In this document: in pieces, positions 7,919 through 17,636 of the stretch
Numbering within the stretch: the first letter of the stretch is position 1
Layout of the letters: each line of letters begins with the position of its first letter
Source: Bacteroidota bacterium
GTDB lineage: Bacteria; Bacteroidota; Bacteroidia; Bacteroidales; VadinHA17
DNA: 25,598 bases
Direction: 5' to 3'
Assembly (NCBI GenBank): GCA_022711195.1
Contig: JAKLFN010000008.1
Location: 1-25,598, forward strand
Position numbers and translations under genes: made by a program
Notes under the pieces: generated by a model
What the model saw: only the letters and a program-made list of their open reading frames with translations
The model's database searches: none
What the model was told of the DNA's origin: nothing

Positions 7919-9403
7919 TTATTTTCCGGAAATGATCCTTTCTGCCACAAGTTTTGCCGACATAAGAACATTTGGTATTCCGTTTCCCGGATGTGTGCTT
8001 CCCCCCACAAAATACATGTTATGGACTCTGTCGTGCCGGTTGTGTGGACGGAAATATCCCATCTGCAGGATATTATGGCCGAGGCTGCCGAAAACAGATC
8101 CCCGCGAAACATTGCAGGCGCTTTCCCAGCTCTCCGGGGTATAGGCTATTTCGAACTTAATGTGGTCTTCAATATCAGTGAAGCCGGCCTTTTTAAGCCT
8201 TTCAACAACGTAGTTATGTGCCTTCTGCCTAATTTCTCCCCAGTCCTGTACCTTGCTGCTGTCGATATGGCCGGTTGAAATTATGAACGAAAGTGAATCC
8301 TGTCCTTCCGGCGCAGCATCGCTGTCTGTTCTTGCCGGTGCATGAATATAAAAACTCGGGGTATCACTTATTGTTTTGTCAATAAAGATTTTATTAAATC
8401 CTTCCCTGAAATTATCAGAGAGAAAGACATTGTGATGGTCAAGCCCGGGGTAGGCTTTATCGAGTCCCCAGTGAAGGCATACAGCGGAACAGGAATATTT
8501 CATCCGCGACAGGTGCTTCGTATTCTTCTTGTCGTGCAGCAGCTTGTCGTAAACATAAGGTAGGTCGGCATTTGCCACAACCACATCGGCTTCTTTAAAA
8601 GTGCCATCTTCAAGAAGGAGGCCTTCTGCTTTCCTGTTACGGATCCTGATATCCGTCACTGCTTTATTGAGGTGTATCTGCACTCCTGAGGATTCGGCTG
8701 CCGACAACAGCTTCTGCACTATTCCAAACATTCCCCCCTTTACGAAGAAAGAGCCTTCCCTGATCTCTGCGGCGGGAACCATTGAGAAAAGCGCAGGAGA
8801 GTCAAAAGGACTTTGCCCGACATATATATTCTGAAAAGTATAAGCCATCATCAGGTGCGGATGCCGGAAAAATCTCTTTGCATAGTTCCAGTTCGAAATG
8901 AAAACTTTAAGCCTGAATAAGAGCCCTGCATTGCTGAAATTGACCATCTGGAAAAGATGGTAGAAATTCCGGTTTATCAGCCGGTCAATTCCAAGTTTGA
9001 AGATCTTATATCCTGACGAAATGAATTTTTCTGATCTTTCAAAGCTTCCCTTTTCGATTTTCTCAAGCTGTAGCTTCATTTTCTCACTGTCGGTCGTGAA
9101 AGCCAGCCTTGAGCCGTCGTCGTAATATATTGTATAAAGGTTTTCCAGGGGAAAAATATCGGTCCCGGGTTCGAGTTTTATGCCGAGGGAATTAAAAACA
9201 TTGTGATAGATATCCGGCATAAGCATCATGGTCGCTCCCAGGTCAAACCGGTGGCCATCGCGGATCACCTGTCCGCACCTGCCTCCGGGCTCAATGTGTT
9301 TTTCATATAGATCGACTTTGTACCCGTTCCGTGCAAGGTAGGTGGCGGTAGTCAGTCCTCCTATTCCTGCGCCAATGATCACAGCTTGTTTCTTTTCAGC
9401 CAT
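7919..9403 (-). CDS. crtI: CrtI-type carotenoid (phytoene/diapophytoene) desaturase-like FAD oxidoreductase
   Basis: 494 aa, the usual CrtI length. The N-terminal dinucleotide fold reads VIIGAGIGGLTTATYLARNG (8-27) with Glu34 ending the second strand, then GGRCG (40-44) and FDLGATMML (53-61), all typical of the CrtI/amine-oxidase FAD family. The C-terminus has FVGGSTHPGNGIPNVL (465-480), the bacterial-type phytoene dehydrogenase signature. CrtI enzymes bind peripherally to the membrane and introduce conjugated double bonds into the C30 or C40 product of the synthase. The synthase gene follows 29 bp downstream. Carotenoid cyclase, hydroxylase and prenyl-diphosphate synthase genes are not in the window, so the end pigment is unknown. 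A relative acting as carotenoid isomerase or squalene oxidoreductase is a less likely alternative. Confidence 0.85.
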   Translation of the reverse strand: MAEKKQAVIIGAGIGGLTTATYLARNGYKVDLYEKHIEPGGRCGQVIRDGHRFDLGATMMLMPDIYHNVFNSLGIKLEPGTDIFPLENLYTIYYDDGSRLAFTTDSEKMKLQLEKIEKGSFERSEKFISSGYKIFKLGIDRLINRNFYHLFQMVNFSNAGLLFRLKVFISNWNYAKRFFRHPHLMMAYTFQNIYVGQSPFDSPALFSMVPAAEIREGSFFVKGGMFGIVQKLLSAAESSGVQIHLNKAVTDIRIRNRKAEGLLLEDGTFKEADVVVANADLPYVYDKLLHDKKNTKHLSRMKYSCSAVCLHWGLDKAYPGLDHHNVFLSDNFREGFNKIFIDKTISDTPSFYIHAPARTDSDAAPEGQDSLSFIISTGHIDSSKVQDWGEIRQKAHNYVVERLKKAGFTDIEDHIKFEIAYTPESWESACNVSRGSVFGSLGHNILQMGYFRPHNRHDRVHNMYFVGGSTHPGNGIPNVLMSAKLVAERIISGK

Positions 9404-9477
9404 TGTGTGTATGAATGGTAAGTAATTCCCCGTTTAATGAGCCGTAAAATTATATTTTCTTTTTTAAAGGGGGAAAG

Positions 9478-10581
9478 TTATTCCTCATCTATATGCCCGG
9501 TAAGCTTTTTTACAACCCTGAACTGGTTAAAGAACTCCCTGGCAATAACCCGCAGCAGGGTATAAACAGGAACGGCAAATAGCATTCCTACAAGTCCTGC
9601 AAGACCGCCTCCGATGATAATAACAAGAAATATCTCAAGAGGATGAGACTTTACACTTTTTGAATATATTACCGGAACGAGGATATTGTTGTCGATAAAG
9701 TTCACCGCTAAAAGTATTGCCGATATCTTGATAAGCACCGGCATCAGCTCGTTGTATGATCCTGTTGAAAGTGTAGAAATGATCCCAAGGGTTATTCCGA
9801 TGGCTCCTCCGATAATAGGGCCGATATAGGGAATGATATTCATGATCCCTGCAAAAAAGCCGATTAGAAGAGCGTTTTTAATGCCAAAAATCATCAGTAA
9901 AAGCGTGATAAGAGTCATCACCCCGGCCACCTCCAGCAGCACACCCAGGTAATAGCGAATCAGCAGCTTCCGGGAATCTTCAATCACACCCGTCACAGCT
10001 GTGTGTTTATTTTCCGGAATGAAGGTGAGAAGAATATTCTTAAAGAGATTCTCGTCTTTCAGGAAGAAAAATGAAATGAAGAGTATTGAAAAGAGGCCTA
10101 CAAAAACATTCCCTGCAGCACTGATGAAGTTACCGATAATGGTTCCCACACTGCCTATATTGACAACTGTTTTTATTTTTTCTACTGCAAAATGCTGTAT
10201 TGTTTCACCGTCGGGTATTGCCCCGAGTGAATGAAGCTTTTCATCAATCCACTGAAGTGGTCCCTGCAGGTTGCGGTTCAGCAGGTCGACATCAATTGAT
10301 GATACTGCTTCAGCCTGCCTGATAATAAGAGGTACAAAAACCGAAATGACCGCTATTGCAAAAATGACAATTATCAGCAGTGCCAGGATGGCGCTCATTG
10401 CCCTTGGCATCCTAAGCTTCCTGATATGGAATTTATCGAAGAACCGCACCATCGGCTGTCCGATAAAAGACAGTATGGCAGCTATAAGCATCCATATTAT
10501 TATATAATTGAACCGGTAAATAAGATATCCTGCCAGCACTACTGCCAGAATATATCCGGTATATTTTAAGACCTGCTTCAT
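9478..10581 (-). CDS. AI-2E family (PerM/YdiK-type) membrane permease
   Basis: 367 aa, a usual length for the family. Hydrophobic segments near 8-45, 63-88, 150-175 and several from 210 to 345 predict about seven or eight membrane helices with a soluble region around 90-140. Family-typical sequences are PYIGPIIGG (251-259) and DNNILVPVIYSKSVKSHPLE (297-316). Members have been linked to autoinducer-2 export, Na+(Li+)/H+ exchange and, for many, nothing proven; the transported substrate cannot be read from the sequence. It lies 26 bp after the MFS gene and 74 bp before crtI on the same strand, so a common transcript with the ion pump and MFS genes is plausible. Confidence 0.85.
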   Translation of the reverse strand: MKQVLKYTGYILAVVLAGYLIYRFNYIIIWMLIAAILSFIGQPMVRFFDKFHIRKLRMPRAMSAILALLIIVIFAIAVISVFVPLIIRQAEAVSSIDVDLLNRNLQGPLQWIDEKLHSLGAIPDGETIQHFAVEKIKTVVNIGSVGTIIGNFISAAGNVFVGLFSILFISFFFLKDENLFKNILLTFIPENKHTAVTGVIEDSRKLLIRYYLGVLLEVAGVMTLITLLLMIFGIKNALLIGFFAGIMNIIPYIGPIIGGAIGITLGIISTLSTGSYNELMPVLIKISAILLAVNFIDNNILVPVIYSKSVKSHPLEIFLVIIIGGGLAGLVGMLFAVPVYTLLRVIAREFFNQFRVVKKLTGHIDEE

Positions 10582-10607
10582 GATTTTGTACTTTACCGGA
10601 GTTAAAG

Positions 10608-11813
10608 TTATGAAGAAATGGTTGATCTGCAGAACCTAAGACAGTATATTGCCATTAATATTGCTGATAGCAAGGCGGTTGCAGCGCCAAAATAAAAAGG
10701 AACAGAAGAGTCGACCTTGTCATATAAAATACCTGCTATAAGGCTTGCAGGGAGCAGCGTTATGCCAAGGAGCGCATTATAAATACCCATGCCTGTCCCC
10801 TTCTTGTTCTTATCGATTATATCTGAAATGAAAGCTTTCTGGATGCTGTCGGTAGCGGCAGAATATAAACCGTAAAGGGCAAAAAGCGCGGTTATTGCAC
10901 CCAGACTTGTTGTTATGCCGAATCCAAAATATACAATTGCGTATATTATAAATCCTGCAACAATTATTTTCTCCTTTCCCACCTTGTCAGACAGTGAACC
11001 CAGGGGAATTGACGCCGCAACAGAAACAAGATTTGTAATCAGATATACAACAGGGATAAGCGCTACTTTCACCCCCACCTCATTGGCTTTTACCAGGAGC
11101 AATGCATCTGTGGAGTTGCCAAGAGTAAAGATGAAGACAATGATCAGGAAGAAATAGTATTTTGCCGGGAAATCGCGGAAGCGGAATTGAGTGAAAAGCT
11201 CTTCCTTTTTTTTCTTTGCCTCTTTAATCCTGAAGATAATTACAAATATTGCCAGTATTGCAGGAATCCCGGCCAGGATAAAGATGAGCCGGTAGTTTTC
11301 TGAGAAGGCACTCAGCAGGGCAAATGCAGCCAGCGGACCTGCGATGGCGCCGCTGTTATCCATGGCTTTCTGGAAGCCAAAACTTTTCCCGCTCTCTCCT
11401 TCCTTTACTGATCCGGCGATCAGACTGTCGCGCGGTGCTGTTCGTATTCCCTTTCCGAGTCGTTCCAGGAATCTCAGGATAAGAACATGTACCGGCGCAA
11501 TGGCAAAAGTATATAATGGCAATATAAGGGCAGATAATCCGTATCCGATGATCATAAAAGGCTTATTCCTGCCTATCCTGTCGCTCCAGAATCCCGAGAA
11601 AGCCTTAACCAGGGAAGCTGTGCTCTCAGCAATTCCCTCAATAAGCGAAAGACTTGTCTTTGATGCCCCTATCGACATCAGGAACATCGGCATAACGGAA
11701 TAGACCATTTTGACAGACACATCTGTCAGAAAGCTCGTAATGCCGGTGTAAATAATATTACTGCTTAATCCGAAGGGTTTCTTGCCGGTGCTTATTCCAT
11801 CAATTTTTTTCAT
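10608..11813 (-). CDS. MFS transporter
   Basis: 401 aa with about twelve hydrophobic segments. The cytoplasmic loop between helices 2 and 3 reads GFWSDRIGRNKP (74-85), the MFS loop signature, with a second copy (GSLSDKVGKEK) in the C-terminal half, as expected from the internal duplication. A GKGIRTAPRDSL motif (120-131) marks a bacterial MFS subgroup of unknown substrate. A charged central loop (about 197-210, Lys/Glu-rich) separates the two bundles. The ATG overlaps the last 14 bases of the upstream P-type ATPase gene in another frame, which points to translational coupling and a shared role, perhaps in ion or metal homeostasis. The function as a secondary transporter is well supported; the substrate is not. 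Confidence 0.83.
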   Translation of the reverse strand: MKKIDGISTGKKPFGLSSNIIYTGITSFLTDVSVKMVYSVMPMFLMSIGASKTSLSLIEGIAESTASLVKAFSGFWSDRIGRNKPFMIIGYGLSALILPLYTFAIAPVHVLILRFLERLGKGIRTAPRDSLIAGSVKEGESGKSFGFQKAMDNSGAIAGPLAAFALLSAFSENYRLIFILAGIPAILAIFVIIFRIKEAKKKKEELFTQFRFRDFPAKYYFFLIIVFIFTLGNSTDALLLVKANEVGVKVALIPVVYLITNLVSVAASIPLGSLSDKVGKEKIIVAGFIIYAIVYFGFGITTSLGAITALFALYGLYSAATDSIQKAFISDIIDKNKKGTGMGIYNALLGITLLPASLIAGILYDKVDSSVPFYFGAATALLSAILMAIYCLRFCRSTISS

Positions 11814-14475
11814 CCCGGGTAGTGTTTATCTTCAGAAGCTTGAAGAGATCAACTACGAATATAGGAATTAGCGATAACGACAGAACGATTAGCCAGTGTT
11901 TTGTGTCCATGGCTGTCAGCCTGAAAGCCTCCCTGATCGGTGGTATGATAAGGACAATAAGGCCAAGAAATGCCGATGCCGCTATAGCGCCTATCAACGG
12001 CTTGTTCAGAAGAGGATTCGTTTTAAAAGATAACTTTGAATTTGAGTGCATGTTCCTTACATGAACGAGCTGGGCGAACATCAGGGTGGCAAATGCCATC
12101 GTCTGTCCCATTACAAGATTATGTTCCTTCAGTCCGATTACAAATGCAATGAGAGGAATGGATCCAATCATTATGCCCTGGTAGAAAATCCTGTAGATCA
12201 TTCCTTTTGTCATGAAACCCAGCTTTGAATTGCGCGGTTTTCTCTTCATAATATCTTCCTCGGCAGGGTCGACGCTGAGTGCAAGTGCCGGCAGGGAATC
12301 GGTAACCAGGTTGATCCACAAAATGTGAATAGGCAGGAGAGGGGTTCCCAGGTTTACGAACGATGTCACAAGAAGAAGGAATATCTCCCCTATATTTGAT
12401 GAGATGAGGAACTGGATAGCTTTCAGTATATTATCATAAATTCTTCTTCCCTCCTCGACTGCCGAAACAATTGTTGCAAAATTGTCATCGGTCAGCACCA
12501 TATCGGCAGCGCCCTTGGCGACATCTGTTCCGACGATTCCCATGGCAGCGCCTATATCGGCCTGTTTCAGCGCCGGAGCGTCATTTACTCCGTCGCCCGT
12601 CATTGCCACCACCTCCTTATGGTTCTGCCAGGCTTTCACGATCCTGACCTTGTGTTCAGGAGCAACCCTGGCGTAAATAGAATACTTTGTGACATTCTGA
12701 TTTAATTCCTCGTCGCTGAGCTTTTCGAGATCGGCTCCGGTGATAGCAATATCCCCTTCGCGGTAAATGCCTATCTCCTTTGCGATGGCAAGGGCTGTGC
12801 TCTTATGATCGCCTGTGATCATTACAGGACGTATGCCCGCACTGTTACACCTGGCAACAGCATCCAGTACTTCAGGACGTGCAGGATCGATCATCCCCAG
12901 CAGACCTGTGAAAATAAGATCATTCTCGAGTTCCCCTATTTCTACTTTTAGCGGCTCTTCGGGTAGCTCCTTGTATGCCATAGCAAGAACACGTAACGCT
13001 GAGTTTGCCATCTCCTCATTGCTGTTCCTGATAGAATTTATGTCCTCAGCCGTTATAGGCCTTATTTTACCTTCTATGATTATCCTGTCGCATACGCTCA
13101 GCACCTCGTCGAGACCTCCTTTTACATTCACCCTCGTCGATTTTTCTGATATCCTGTTGACGGTGGTCATTCTTTTTCTTTCGGAGTCGAAGGGGATCTC
13201 GGCAACACGCGGATAATCCTTTTCGAGTTTATCCTTGAATACATTATAGAGAATTCCGAAATCGAGGAGAGCTGTTTCTGTCGGATCGCCGGTAAAAGAT
13301 ATTTTGCCGTCGCTGCCACTTTTTATCCGGGCATCGGCACAAAGCACCGAAATCGATAAGAGCTTCATTTCCTCTTCGTTCAGCACACTTGCAGGAGCAG
13401 TCCTGTTTATAATATCTTTTTTATGATTCACATAAGCAGCCGTAACCGTCATTTTATTTTGTGTCAGGGTGCCTGTTTTGTCGGAGCAGATCACCGTTGC
13501 GCTGCCCAGGGTCTCAACAGATGGAAGTGTACGGATAATAGCATTTCTTTTGACCATTCTCTGGACACCAATGGCAAGGACAATTGTTGATACAGCAGGA
13601 AGTCCTTCGGGAATTGCAGCAACTGCGAGGCTTACAGCTGTCATGAACATGTCAAGTATTGAATTGCCATAAAGAACTCCGACAAAAAAGATAAGCGCAC
13701 AGATCACCAGGGCTGCTGTTCCAAGTAGTTTTCCCAGCTGTCCCAGACGCCTGCTCATGGGAGTTTCTGTCTCTTCAGCCTTCTGAAGCATATCAGCTAT
13801 TTTTCCTACCTCTGTCTGCATTCCTGTACCGGTTACAACTCCACGGCCACGGCCATAAGTGACCATACCGGTCGAGAATGCCATATTTATACGGTCGCCT
13901 AAAGAAATATCTTCACCTTCGAGGAGAATGGTTTTCTTGTCAACAGGCACTGATTCGCCGGTTAATGATGATTCCTGTATCTTCAGGTTGACAGCCTCAA
14001 TAAGCCTCAGATCGGCAGGAATTATATCGCCTGTTTCGAGGATGACAATATCTCCGGGAACCAGTTCGCGGGTATTGATTTCATTTACAGATCCGTTTCG
14101 CAGGACTTTTGTTATCGGCGCTGCCAGGTTTTTAAGTGCCTCGAGTGATGATTCAGCCTTCCTTTCCTGTATGGCGCCAATAAGTGCGTTTACAATAAGG
14201 ATTCCGAGTATTACAAATGTATCGAGAAGACCTTCACCTTCATGGACGCCCACCACTCCCGAAATTATGGCAGCAATAAACAACACTATGATCATGAAGC
14301 TCTTGAACTGGGCCAGGAACATCTGGAGGAACGTTCTTTTTTTCTTTGAAACGAGCTGGTTGTAACCATACTCCTCCAGCCTTTTCTTCGCATCTTCGGA
14401 ACTCAGACCTAGTGAGGCAGATGTATTGAGACCGGCAATAATTTCGTTTATTTCCCTGTTGTAATAGGTTCCCAT
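11800..14475 (-). CDS. Calcium-transporting P-type ATPase (P2 type)
   Basis: 891 aa, full length. Domain order is normal: N-terminal cation-ATPase domain (1-60), actuator loop with TGES (172-175), helix 4 with the PEGLP ion-site motif (289-293), the phosphorylation site DKTGT with Asp332, nucleotide-domain motif KGGLDEVL (452-459), TGDHKSTA (554-561) and TGDGVNDAP (626-634). Helix 5 holds N694 and E697 in SSNIGEIF and helix 6 N722 and D726 in NLVTDSLP, the pattern of SERCA- and LMCA1-like Ca2+ pumps. It should couple ATP hydrolysis to export of Ca2+ (possibly Mn2+) from the cytoplasm. The stop overlaps the MFS start by 14 bp, and the GH95 gene lies 65 bp upstream on the same strand. Confidence 0.92.
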   Translation of the reverse strand: MGTYYNREINEIIAGLNTSASLGLSSEDAKKRLEEYGYNQLVSKKKRTFLQMFLAQFKSFMIIVLFIAAIISGVVGVHEGEGLLDTFVILGILIVNALIGAIQERKAESSLEALKNLAAPITKVLRNGSVNEINTRELVPGDIVILETGDIIPADLRLIEAVNLKIQESSLTGESVPVDKKTILLEGEDISLGDRINMAFSTGMVTYGRGRGVVTGTGMQTEVGKIADMLQKAEETETPMSRRLGQLGKLLGTAALVICALIFFVGVLYGNSILDMFMTAVSLAVAAIPEGLPAVSTIVLAIGVQRMVKRNAIIRTLPSVETLGSATVICSDKTGTLTQNKMTVTAAYVNHKKDIINRTAPASVLNEEEMKLLSISVLCADARIKSGSDGKISFTGDPTETALLDFGILYNVFKDKLEKDYPRVAEIPFDSERKRMTTVNRISEKSTRVNVKGGLDEVLSVCDRIIIEGKIRPITAEDINSIRNSNEEMANSALRVLAMAYKELPEEPLKVEIGELENDLIFTGLLGMIDPARPEVLDAVARCNSAGIRPVMITGDHKSTALAIAKEIGIYREGDIAITGADLEKLSDEELNQNVTKYSIYARVAPEHKVRIVKAWQNHKEVVAMTGDGVNDAPALKQADIGAAMGIVGTDVAKGAADMVLTDDNFATIVSAVEEGRRIYDNILKAIQFLISSNIGEIFLLLVTSFVNLGTPLLPIHILWINLVTDSLPALALSVDPAEEDIMKRKPRNSKLGFMTKGMIYRIFYQGIMIGSIPLIAFVIGLKEHNLVMGQTMAFATLMFAQLVHVRNMHSNSKLSFKTNPLLNKPLIGAIAASAFLGLIVLIIPPIREAFRLTAMDTKHWLIVLSLSLIPIFVVDLFKLLKINTTRDEKN

Positions 14476-14540
14476 CGCAAGATTAATTTTTAAACGGGTG
14501 TAAAAGTAAGAAAAATTGTATGTCTAAATCCTGGTAAATG

Positions 14541-16868
14541 TTATTGAAGAGAAAGCCCCTGCTTATCATAAAAGTACAGATATGTCCTTCCTTTCTCAGT
14601 ATTAACAAGCTCAGTAGTTTTTCCATTATAGCTTAATTTCAGGGGATTGCCCAGCCTTGAGGTTATTTTAACCTGTTTGAGAACTCCCTTTTCCCAGTAA
14701 ATATCAATCAGAAAACCGCCCCGTGCCACCAGGCCTGAGACGTGCCCGGTTTCCCAGGCAGAAGGGAGGGCGGGCAGCAGTTCTACTTCTCCGGCATGGC
14801 TCTGAAGCAGCATTTCTGTGATTCCCGCCGTGCCGCCAAAATTTCCATCGATCTGAAATGGAGGATGCGTGTCAAAAAGATTGTTCTGTGTTGACTTAGT
14901 GAGTAGGGCAATTACATTCTCATACGCTTTTTCCCCGTCTCGGAGTCTTGCATAAAAATTTATTATCCATGCCCTGCTCCAGCCTGTATGTCCTCCTCCG
15001 TTGGCAAGACGGTATTCTATTGTCTTTCGTGCGGCATCAAGCAGTTCCGGATTGCGCTGAAGTGTGATCTGATCGCCAGGATGAAGTCCGTAGAGATGTG
15101 AAATGTGCCGATGTCCGGGTTCTGCTTCGATAAACTCTCCGGGCCATTCCATTATACGACCATCGTTACCTATCCTGGTTGGTGTAAGCCGGTCTAGGGT
15201 TTTCTGCAGCTTTTTCCGGAAAGCTTTGTCGGTGTTCAGCGCCTCGCCCGCTTTTATTGTATTCTGTAGAAGATCACGTATGATCATATGATCCATGGTC
15301 GGGCCCATGACCATGCTGGCGTTTCCCTTGCCTCCGGGAATTACGAAGCTGTTTTCAGGAGAAATTGAAGGACCTGATACCAGTAAGCCGGTCTCAGGAT
15401 CTTTTGTAAGCCAGTCGATGCAGAATTCGGAGGCTTCTTTCATGATGGTATATGATTTGCTGCGGAGGTATTCCATGTCGCCCCCAAACTGGAAATGGTC
15501 CCAAATATTCTGGCAGCTCCATGCTATCCCCATGGGCCACATGCCGTACCTGATAGCCCCCAGGGGCTCTGTATAATGCCAAACATCAGTGGTGTAATGA
15601 GCAACAATACCATTCATGCCATAAACTTCCCTGGCTGTTCGGCGGCCGTTATCCCTGAGCGCGTAAATAAAATCGATAAATGGCTCCTGGAGCTCCCCGA
15701 GGTTGGTGACCTCCGACAGCCAGTAATTCATTTGTATATTGACATTTATATGATAATCAGCGCTCCATGGAACTTTTAGTCCGTCGGCCCAGATACCCTG
15801 GAGATTGGCAGGGAGGCCGCCTGGGCGGGAGCTTGAAATAAGAAGGTATCTGCCGAACTGATAATAGAGCTCTATTAAGTCAGTATCAGTATAGCTGTTC
15901 TGCATGGCTGTAAGCCTGGCGTCAGTAGTAAAATAGCTGCCGTCACTTGAACCAAGATCTATTGATACACGGTCAAAAAATGAACAGTAATCTTCGATAT
16001 GTTCTTTTTTTAATGTTTCATAGGAACGTTCAGATACAGCGTTAATCCTGCTTATCGAGGTTTCTTCCGGATCTTTCCCGAAATAATCTGTAGCTGCCGT
16101 CAGCAGTATCGTTACGGCATTTGCCTTGTCTACTTTTATACTATCGCCGGCAGACCTGACAGTCCCGCCATCAGCAATAACCCTCAGGCGTGAATCCATT
16201 TTTACCCCGACGCCATTGCCGACATGTTCATTCATAGAGATATTATTTCCCGATGCAGTTATTTTAGCCATGTTTCCCGGGCGTGAAAGCCGGAGGGTAA
16301 AAGAGATGGCTTCATTCCTGTCAGCCGTAAGCCTGATTACCAGGGCCTGTCCGGGGGCACTGGAAAATATTTCACGGAGATAATTTACCTGGCCTGTCCT
16401 GTAACTGACACTGGCAACAGCCTGGCTGATGTCGAGCTCTCTCCTGTAATTTGATACTCCTTTCTGGGGTCCGAAATCAATTGTAAGGTCTCCCAGGGTC
16501 TGGTATGACGATGCATTGTCGCGTTTAAATTTTCCGAGGATCCCGTTTTGAGCAAGCTTTTCTGCCTCAGCATATTTTCCATCAAAGAGCAGTCTGCGGA
16601 CTTCGGGCAGGTTTTTAAGCGCTTCAGGATTTGCATCCCAGCGCGGCTCACCGGTCCAGACAGATTCTTCGTTAAGCTGAAGTCTTTCATGTTCGATGCC
16701 GCCAAATATCATTGCTCCAAGGCTTCCGTTTCCCACAGGAAGGGCTTCATTCCAGTTTTCTGCAGGTTTTGTGAACCATATCTTTAACTCACCATTGGTA
16801 TTCTGACCGCTTAACCTGAATACAAAAAATATCAGAATGGCAGATAACGGAATGAATTTTTTATTCAT
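14541..16868 (-). CDS. GH95 alpha-L-fucosidase/alpha-L-galactosidase
   Basis: 775 aa with a signal peptide (about 1-21), so periplasmic or exported. The N-terminal beta-sandwich carries LQLNEESVWTG (63-73), a hallmark of GH95. The (alpha/alpha)6 barrel contains HINVNIQMNYW with the two Asn (375, 377) that activate the water, SISPEN with Glu505 as general acid, and FQIDGNFGGT with Asp674, in the order found in the characterised Bifidobacterium enzyme. GH95 inverts alpha-1,2-fucosyl bonds or alpha-L-galactosyl bonds; with pectin enzymes nearby, a plant polysaccharide such as xyloglucan or rhamnogalacturonan II is a plausible substrate (inference). It starts the long minus-strand run of genes that continues to 6021. 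Confidence 0.93.
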   Translation of the reverse strand: MNKKFIPLSAILIFFVFRLSGQNTNGELKIWFTKPAENWNEALPVGNGSLGAMIFGGIEHERLQLNEESVWTGEPRWDANPEALKNLPEVRRLLFDGKYAEAEKLAQNGILGKFKRDNASSYQTLGDLTIDFGPQKGVSNYRRELDISQAVASVSYRTGQVNYLREIFSSAPGQALVIRLTADRNEAISFTLRLSRPGNMAKITASGNNISMNEHVGNGVGVKMDSRLRVIADGGTVRSAGDSIKVDKANAVTILLTAATDYFGKDPEETSISRINAVSERSYETLKKEHIEDYCSFFDRVSIDLGSSDGSYFTTDARLTAMQNSYTDTDLIELYYQFGRYLLISSSRPGGLPANLQGIWADGLKVPWSADYHINVNIQMNYWLSEVTNLGELQEPFIDFIYALRDNGRRTAREVYGMNGIVAHYTTDVWHYTEPLGAIRYGMWPMGIAWSCQNIWDHFQFGGDMEYLRSKSYTIMKEASEFCIDWLTKDPETGLLVSGPSISPENSFVIPGGKGNASMVMGPTMDHMIIRDLLQNTIKAGEALNTDKAFRKKLQKTLDRLTPTRIGNDGRIMEWPGEFIEAEPGHRHISHLYGLHPGDQITLQRNPELLDAARKTIEYRLANGGGHTGWSRAWIINFYARLRDGEKAYENVIALLTKSTQNNLFDTHPPFQIDGNFGGTAGITEMLLQSHAGEVELLPALPSAWETGHVSGLVARGGFLIDIYWEKGVLKQVKITSRLGNPLKLSYNGKTTELVNTEKGRTYLYFYDKQGLSLQ

Positions 16869-16948
16869 GAATGCCTGTATTTAACTGGTAATATGTAATA
16901 ATAAAAAATGAGTATCAGGAATGTTTAATAATGAATCGCATTACGCTT

Positions 16949-17036
16949 GAAAATCAATTGTTTTACCCCATCCCCAGGGGGAGTCAATTGATTTTCTTCG
17001 CTCCCCCTGGGGCCGGGGTAAACGAAGAAAATCAAT
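16949..17036. repeat. Nested inverted repeats in an alternating b'-A-B-A'-B' arrangement
   Basis: A (16960-16983) and A' (17001-17023) are G/C-tract arms that are reverse complements except for one inserted T and a two-base difference. B (16987-17000) and B' (17023-17036) are a perfect 14-bp inverted repeat, ATTGATTTTCTTCG and its complement. A further short copy of the B' sequence lies left of A (16949-16958). B can therefore pair with either side, and A:A' crosses B:B'. It may be a mobile palindromic intergenic element, two tandem inverted copies sharing one end, or a switchable RNA structure. Both the G-rich and C-rich strands also have internal CCCC/GGGG palindromes. Confidence 0.75.
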
Positions 17037-17088
17037 GGAGTTTGGTGTATGATTCCCGATACTCATTTAATAAAAAAAACTTACACAT

Positions 17089-17180
17089 AGTTTAACAGAG
17101 AAAGACAGAGTCACACGGAGATTTTTTCGATAATATTTCTCTGTGGTACTCTGTGTCTTCTCCTGATCTCCTCTGTGGAA
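17089..17180. repeat. Degenerate CACAGAG/CACGGAG inverted repeat downstream of mscL
   Basis: Left arm about 17089-17121 has repeated ACAGAG/CACGGAG units; right arm about 17138-17180 has CTCTGTGG, CTCTGTG and CTCTGTGGA, roughly its reverse complement, around a short AT-rich loop. It is related to the cleaner copy at 2577-2656 and, like it, lies immediately downstream of a stop codon (mscL, ~27 bp). It could serve as a transcript end or stability hairpin, but no U-run terminator is clear. Confidence 0.6.
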
Positions 17181-17206
17181 GTTCTTATTTTCTTATTCCG
17201 AACGGA

Positions 17207-17605
17207 TTATTTCTTCAGAAGATCGCGTATCTCTGAAAGAAGGGTTTCTTCTTTTGTGGGTGCAGGAGGAGCAGGCGGTGCAGCGGGTGCTTCTTCTTTT
17301 TTCTTCTGTGCAGCATTAATAGCTTTAATTACCAGGAATACTGCAAGTGCAACGATCAGGAAGTCGAAGCAGACCTGGATGAAGTTTCCATAGTTCCACC
17401 ATACTTCGTTGGCCCCGGGATTAATATCAAGTTTCAGGTCGGTGAAATTAACTCCGCCTATCAGCATACCGAGAGGAGGCATGATGATGTCGCTTACCAG
17501 TGACGATACTATTTTGCCGAATGCTGCACCGATAATAATACCGACAGCCATATCGACAACGTTGCCTTTCATTGCGAAAGCTTTGAATTCATCAATCAGT
17601 TTCAT
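17207..17605 (-). CDS. mscL: Large-conductance mechanosensitive channel MscL
   Basis: 132 aa from the ATG at 17605; the in-frame TTG two codons upstream is rejected because [10 protein letters not shown] is the normal MscL start. The first helix reads [20 protein letters not shown] with the conserved glycine/alanine gate packing, followed by VSDIIMPP, then a periplasmic loop and a second membrane helix (about 77-97). The cytoplasmic C-terminus has an Ala/Pro-rich linker (APPAPPAP) and the family's terminal helix, [14 protein letters not shown]. MscL opens a large non-selective pore in the inner membrane under hypo-osmotic stress. The gene is probably expressed with or beside the DUF3078 gene 31 bp upstream. 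Confidence 0.96.
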   Translation of the reverse strand: MKLIDEFKAFAMKGNVVDMAVGIIIGAAFGKIVSSLVSDIIMPPLGMLIGGVNFTDLKLDINPGANEVWWNYGNFIQVCFDFLIVALAVFLVIKAINAAQKKKEEAPAAPPAPPAPTKEETLLSEIRDLLKK

Positions 17606-17636
17606 AGACAAGTTTAATTAGTTAATTGTTTTGATA

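Larger units (their letters stand above)
16869..17206. other. Gene-free intergenic region carrying two repeat elements
   Basis: 338 bases between the GH95 start and the mscL stop with no credible coding frame. It contains the alternating inverted element at 16949-17036 and the CACAGAG-type inverted repeat at 17089-17180. The stretch beside the GH95 start (16869-16948) is AT-rich and should hold the GH95 promoter, but I found no clean -7/-33 match. Confidence 0.7.

Noticed and set aside
13859..14365. 168-aa plus-strand open frame
   Set aside because: It lies wholly opposite the P-type ATPase, whose motifs are all intact; composition (Ser/Thr/Ile-rich) is that of an antisense shadow.
16949..17180. 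CRISPR array
   Set aside because: The repeats are inverted, unequal and not regularly spaced, and there are no cas genes in the window.
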